From positions 66,851 through 130,850 of the forward strand of contig NZ_WWSY01000005.1 of NCBI RefSeq assembly GCF_009876115.1: 64,000 bases of DNA. The letters are read 5' to 3'. The position numbers were made by a program, and so were the translations under genes. The notes under the pieces are model-generated. The model had not been told where the DNA came from. It saw only the letters and a program-made list of their open reading frames with translations, and made no database searches. Below, piece after piece: positions 61,401-64,000 of the stretch. The DNA is from Collinsella aerofaciens. GTDB taxonomy: Bacteria > Actinomycetota > Coriobacteriia > Coriobacteriales > Coriobacteriaceae. Position 1 is the first letter of the stretch, and each line of letters begins with the position of its first letter.

Positions 61401-61787
61401 GGTGTAGGAGGCAGCGCCGGGTGCGTCCAGCACGCCGTCGGTGTCGCGGAACCGGTAGAACTGCTGGTGAGACTCCTCGCCGCTAATCTTGAACCATTCC
61501 TTCTTGGGTTCGCGCTCGACGCCCTGCTTCTCGAGGTAGGCGTGGAAGTCGGTGTCATGGAACGTGCCCGCACGGTGCTCCCACGTGGCGTTGCCGCTCC
61601 ACTCCAGATGCCACTGCACGTCGGCGGTGTGCGTTTGCTGTTTGATTCGCTCGCGCACGTCCTGCTCGGTGTAGCCGATCTTGGTCCAGCCGTTGTGGCG
61701 GACGATCTCGGGCGTGGTGTAGGCATAGATCTGCGGCACCGCGGGAGCGGTGGTCTCGATGATCTGGGAGATGTCGATGCTCGCCAT
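58404..61787 (-). CDS. GIY-YIG nuclease-helicase-methyltransferase-like fusion
   Basis: 1127 residues. N-terminal GIY-YIG (T5orf172-like) domain: IYAYTTPE with TKIGYTEQDVRERI (20-48). Restriction-type helicase: Walker A AKPRFGKT (163-170), LIIDEAHEG, HLSGTPF, and helicase C with LSVGQLTTGVTVPEW. A long charged coiled coil follows (about 740-890). The C-terminus has QIFTPRNVVVQMVD and FADLYMKSGLYITEI, resembling adenine methyltransferase motifs X and I, but motif I is degenerate and no NPPY follows. It pairs with the methyltransferase gene two bases upstream; together they form a restriction-modification-like unit. Confidence 0.85.
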   Translation of the reverse strand: MASIDISQIIETTAPAVPQIYAYTTPEIVRHNGWTKIGYTEQDVRERIKQQTHTADVQWHLEWSGNATWEHRAGTFHDTDFHAYLEKQGVEREPKKEWFKISGEESHQQFYRFRDTDGVLDAPGAASYTLRAEQQRAVEQTGAFARAHWDEGGAHGGEFLWNAKPRFGKTLTAYDLCRSIGAQKVLIVTNRPAIANSWYDDYVKFVGLEGGYRFISGVDALTGKPYCLSREEYLRAIRNDPEGPKGFIEFVSLQDLKGSIRFGGVYQKLDEVADLTWDVLIIDEAHEGVDTFKTDVAFDHIKRRFTLHLSGTPFKAIANEKFADDAIYNWTYADEQQAKRDWPADSEQPNPYANLPKLNLLTYQMSDIVEQEARGGMEIDGEQTEFAFDLNEFFLTKHNGGFVHDADVDKFLDALTTQEKFPFSTPGLRDELRHTFWMLNRVDSARALAKKLQAHPVFKDYEVVLAAGDGKIDADDENEKSLDKVRRAIKDHDRTITLSVGQLTTGVTVPEWTAVLMLSNMASPALYMQAAFRSQNPCLFDLGGGNYARKENAYVFDFDPARTLTIFEQFANDLYGETARGGGDVETRERHIRQLLNFFPVYGEDEEGQMVELDAEQVLSVPRRIHAREVVRRGFMSNFLFQNIASVFRAPAEVVEIIQRFDPYEQGKAQNAEKNKVEIDEGTADELSINDEGEVEIPDEQVVGKAADIFGPKVYGDIAVEFSGHMDDIAKAHEADDDDRVMLDNLKEAFKQSVTAPLVQAAKESYGSELKPRQQQQIERKVQADADIQLNRQVGDYQIQARRIEQSRKDELKAATSETERAEVNKRHDEQKAEAFQTLAQKLEDSREELVQRAGETVVREVETAKKEDEKQGIEDKVRAHLRGFSRTIPSFLMAYGEEGTTLANFDTVIPADVFQDVTSITVDEFRFLRDGGDYTDGETGEVKRFVGHLFDEVVFNDSVSEFIKLRERLANYFDESQTEDIFDYVPPQKTNQIFTPRNVVVQMVDLFEKENPGCFDDPSHTFADLYMKSGLYITEIIKRLYRSEGMKAAFPDDRERLDHILEHQVFGIAPTKIIYEIATHFILGFHDEVGQGCDSNFELADAAELAKEGTLEAYVERVFGPKLGEA

Positions 61788-61789
61788 TG

Positions 61790-63589
61790 CTAGTCCATCT
61801 CCTTCACATGGGATTCGATGAACTGAATCTCCTCGTCGTCGAGGCCGTACTTCGCATAGAGCTGACGGTCGATGTCAGCAACAGACTGCGACCAATCGAT
61901 GTCGGAGTCAGAAGTAAAGTCCTGTAGGGGGACATACTTCCATTTTGGTGCGGGATTGTGCTGCGTAATCTTCAGAATTCCGAGCATGGTCCGAGCGAAC
62001 TTCGATTTTATGTATTTGAGGAGAGCCGTAGCTTCCGCTTCGGAATTGAAACTGCCAATGCTTATGAAGGACTGCGTATGCCCTATTAAGGGCGTAGAAA
62101 GCACTTCTCCAAGCGCGCCCGATCCGTTGGCGGCAGGAACAAGTACTTTCCATTTGTCGAGGTTCGGATGCGGAGCGATATATCTGGCGGAAATGAACTT
62201 GTAAGCTCTTCCGGCGCGACCTCTGCCAAAGATTCTGATGCAACTATCTCCGTCGCCAGGCATCTCGTCAAAGAAAACTACATTGTTAAGGTTGTCGAGA
62301 ACGTTTGTCTTAAGGTCATAGTCGTGGTTCTTGCTCAACAGACCATGGTCGTCGTCAACATAACGAATCTCGGGATGGTCTTCGTGCATGGCTTCAGTGA
62401 AGTGGTAGCTATCGGCCGCGAAGATGATATCGCCGAGGGGTTGGATGCCATGTTTTACAACCTTCTCTTTGATGGTACGAAGCTCATCGAAATGTGTGAA
62501 CACTTCTATCGCACCGAAATCCCGATCAGCATCTCGATAGGTAACGGCAACACCGCCCTTGATGTCGGTATTCGGAAAGGCGCTGGACGCATCCGCTTTA
62601 TAGCTCATCACTTTGAAATGGGGGTCGTTAAGCATCTTCCTGTTCCAGGCCTTTGGGGTTGAGCCGGCGTCAAATAGGAATCTAGCGGGAGTGACAAGCT
62701 CCACCTTGTCGGAAACCTTGAACGCCGAGTCCATAAACTCGTGATAGATGGGCGGTGCATAGGTCTTATTGCCAGAATCTTGTTCCGCCACTGAAAGCTG
62801 ATATGGGGATTACCGATTACCGCATAGAACTTCTTTCCCATAATTGCTGCCTCACCTTTCAATGCGGCGAACTCGAAGGGCTCGCCGTTCTGCCAGTCGT
62901 ATATCACGCAGAGGGGAACCGTTTCCCTTGGCTCCTCTTCTTTGGTCTCTTCGGTTGTCTCGTCGGGGAATACGTCATCGAACAGGTCGAAAAGCGACGG
63001 TTGCATCGGCTCCGGCTCGGGCTCCTCGAACGTCCCCAGGGTCGACTCCACCTCGGCGCCCATCTTGTTGGTGGGCACGGCGTCTGTGAAGCCGTTCATC
63101 TGCCAGAAGTTCCAGGAAACGATCCATGCCGCCTGCTCGAGCTCGTCCTGTTGGGGGCCCGACCCCCAGCGATTGCGGAGATGCTCGACGAACGTCTCGA
63201 GCACATTGACGCGAGCAATAAGCAGGTTGTCGCCCTGGTACTCGAAGCCGTACGTCGCGCGCAGCGCGTCGAGGGCCCGGCGCACCCATTCCTTGCGAGT
63301 CTTGGTCTTCTCGGTCACAACGCGAAGCTTGCGGTCAAGGAAGCCTACGCGCTCGCTTACGGGTAGCTCGTCTCCCGTCACGGTGTCGTAGCGCGAGCAC
63401 ACAAACGGCGCCTCGCCACACGTGATCTCGAGCCGCGTAGCCTCCACGTATGCGCGCCAGCCGTGTCCCTTTGACTTTGGAAATTCGATTGGATCACTAG
63501 TCGGCGTCCATGTATTGGCGCCATCATCCGCAACGATCTCGGTGTTGAAGACATCGCGCCGGCCGAACCAAGTAAAGCTTGGCGAGCCA
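61790..63589 (-). pseudogene. DNA adenine methyltransferase, frameshifted and 5'-truncated
   Basis: Eco57I-type N6-adenine methyltransferase remnant. The upstream half contains WFGRRDVFNTE, LEITCGEAPFVCSRYD, LLDRKLRVV-like VGFLDRKLRVV, FEYQGDNLLIARVNVLETF and WNFWQMNGF. The downstream half runs AEQDSGNKTYAPPIYHEFMD to the stop at 61790. They join at GGGG 62805-62808: adding one base restores IGNPPYQLSVAEQ, the catalytic motif. Upstream of about 63576 family similarity (including the GEVFTP motif) is lost and sequence belongs to a VanY gene on the other strand. If real, the enzyme is inactive. First gene of the defence operon; its promoter is gone. Confidence 0.85.
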
Positions 63590-63963
63590 CGTGCCGCTAC
63601 GTGGCGCTTCCGGGTCGGAGCGAGCACGCCTTGGGCGTCGCGCTCGACATAAGCTGCGGAGACGGTAGCCCGGGAGGCCTCGAGGGGATCCAGGACTGGC
63701 TGTTCGAGAATTCGTGGCGGTTTGGGTTCATCCGTCGGTATCCTCCGGGCAAGTCTGCCCTTACGGGCGTGGACTTCGAGCCCTGGCACTACACCTACGT
63801 TGGCGTTGACGTTGCAACTGAGCTGCGGCGTACGGGCGAGTGCCTCGAGGAACTCGCGGCCAGGCTTGAGGTGGGTCGTCGGAGGGGTAGGGCGGCAGGA
63901 CTGAGGCCGTCGTGTCTCTTGCGGGTTGATTTCCGATCTCAGCCGAACACATTGAGCAAATAG
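63583..63963 (+). pseudogene. VanY-type D,D-carboxypeptidase, C-terminal fragment
   Basis: The frame ending at 63963 matches the M15B peptidase core: RYVALPGRSEHALGVALD (zinc His and Asp), IQDWLFENSWRFGFIRRYP, and FEPWHYTYVGVDVATEL with catalytic Glu and zinc His. The N-terminal part (usually over 100 residues) is missing; upstream sequence belongs to the minus-strand methyltransferase. The GTG at 63601 is not a plausible native start. It is probably a chromosomal gene cut by the island junction, or the result of a chimeric assembly. Confidence 0.8.
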
Positions 63964-64000
63964 GCCGTTCCCGCACCTAGCCGAACGCCCCCGCTGCCCC

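Larger units (their letters stand above)
49292..63589. mobile_element. Genomic island integrated at guaA (left end; right end truncated)
   Basis: Signs of an integrative element: position at the guaA 3' end, repeated att-like words, a divergent repressor/excisionase control region, tyrosine integrase, a MobC-like protein and a cargo operon of restriction-like genes. The cargo ends at about 63577-63590 in a gene truncated against a VanY fragment, so the right boundary given is that junction, not a proven attR. Confidence 0.65.

Noticed and set aside
52185..61787. Assignment as a Dnd/Ssp phosphorothioation, BREX or DISARM system
   Set aside because: No DndC/SspD-like sulfurtransferase, PglZ, BrxC, or DrmB/DrmC-like gene is present; only the DUF262/DUF1524 protein resembles SspE.
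63601..63963. Complete D,D-carboxypeptidase gene starting at GTG 63601
   Set aside because: Family similarity continues upstream of the GTG (RYVALPGRSEH), and the whole N-terminal domain is missing, so this is a fragment.

Overview
The window looks like chromosome from a high-GC Gram-positive gut bacterium, most likely a Coriobacteriia member such as Collinsella (inferred from codon and GC style, GatCAB, type III glutamine synthetase, a MurT-GatD type lipid II amidation enzyme, sortase, and a GatB-YchF-style housekeeping set; no 16S rRNA is present to prove it). It carries about 47 protein genes or gene remnants, a tmRNA, one tRNA-Glu, and an unusual number of long intergenic hairpins and dispersed repeats.

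Layout. 1-5 kb: class C sortase, then gatC-gatA-gatB (tRNA amidation), each overlapping the next by one base. 5-10 kb: an AraC regulator divergent from a two-gene ABC transporter of the YbtPQ/IrtAB type. 10-13.5 kb: small protein plus heavy-metal P-type ATPase, then a RelB/PIN toxin-antitoxin pair with a visible autoregulated promoter. 14.2-15.1 kb: tmRNA followed by strange repeats. 15-24 kb: patatin lipase, rplM-rpsI, glmM, EIIA-Glc, nagB (amino-sugar metabolism), a 999-residue MalT/SARP-like regulator and yhbY. 24-34 kb (mostly minus strand): methyltransferase, DUF711 protein, split methionine synthase (metH core, separate activation protein, metF), then type III glutamine synthetase on the plus strand. 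33.5-34.2 kb: an inverted-repeat element and tRNA-Glu with relics. 34-39 kb: fused MurT-GatD and two tandem uncharacterised paralogues. 39-49 kb: iron alcohol dehydrogenase, two glycerol dehydrogenase paralogues, a four-cluster ferredoxin protein, ychF, a small XRE regulator region, ansA and guaA.

From the 3' end of guaA (49.3 kb) almost to the window end lies an integrated genomic island: XRE repressor, excisionase-like protein, tyrosine integrase, MobC-like protein, then a minus-strand operon of restriction/defence-like genes (DNA methyltransferase, GIY-YIG/helicase/methyltransferase-like protein, a protein of unknown function, ParB-like protein, SNF2-type helicase, DUF262/DUF1524 protein). 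The first gene of this operon, the methyltransferase, is doubly broken: one base is missing exactly at its catalytic NPPY motif, and its 5' end is replaced near 63.58 kb by the 3' half of a VanY-type D,D-carboxypeptidase gene on the other strand. So either the island has decayed by deletion or the assembly is chimeric there.

The most novel-looking signals are non-coding: (1) two distant ~140-bp elements just after stop codons that share a fixed-spacing core while their inner stems and outer arms differ in sequence but stay base-paired; (2) a shared motif set beside both tmRNA and tRNA-Glu, consisting of an inverted copy of the T-arm followed by AGGGYGCGG and a hairpin reading AAACGCGAAGCGTTT; (3) a 221-bp element with 35-bp inverted ends enclosing a 38-codon reading frame.
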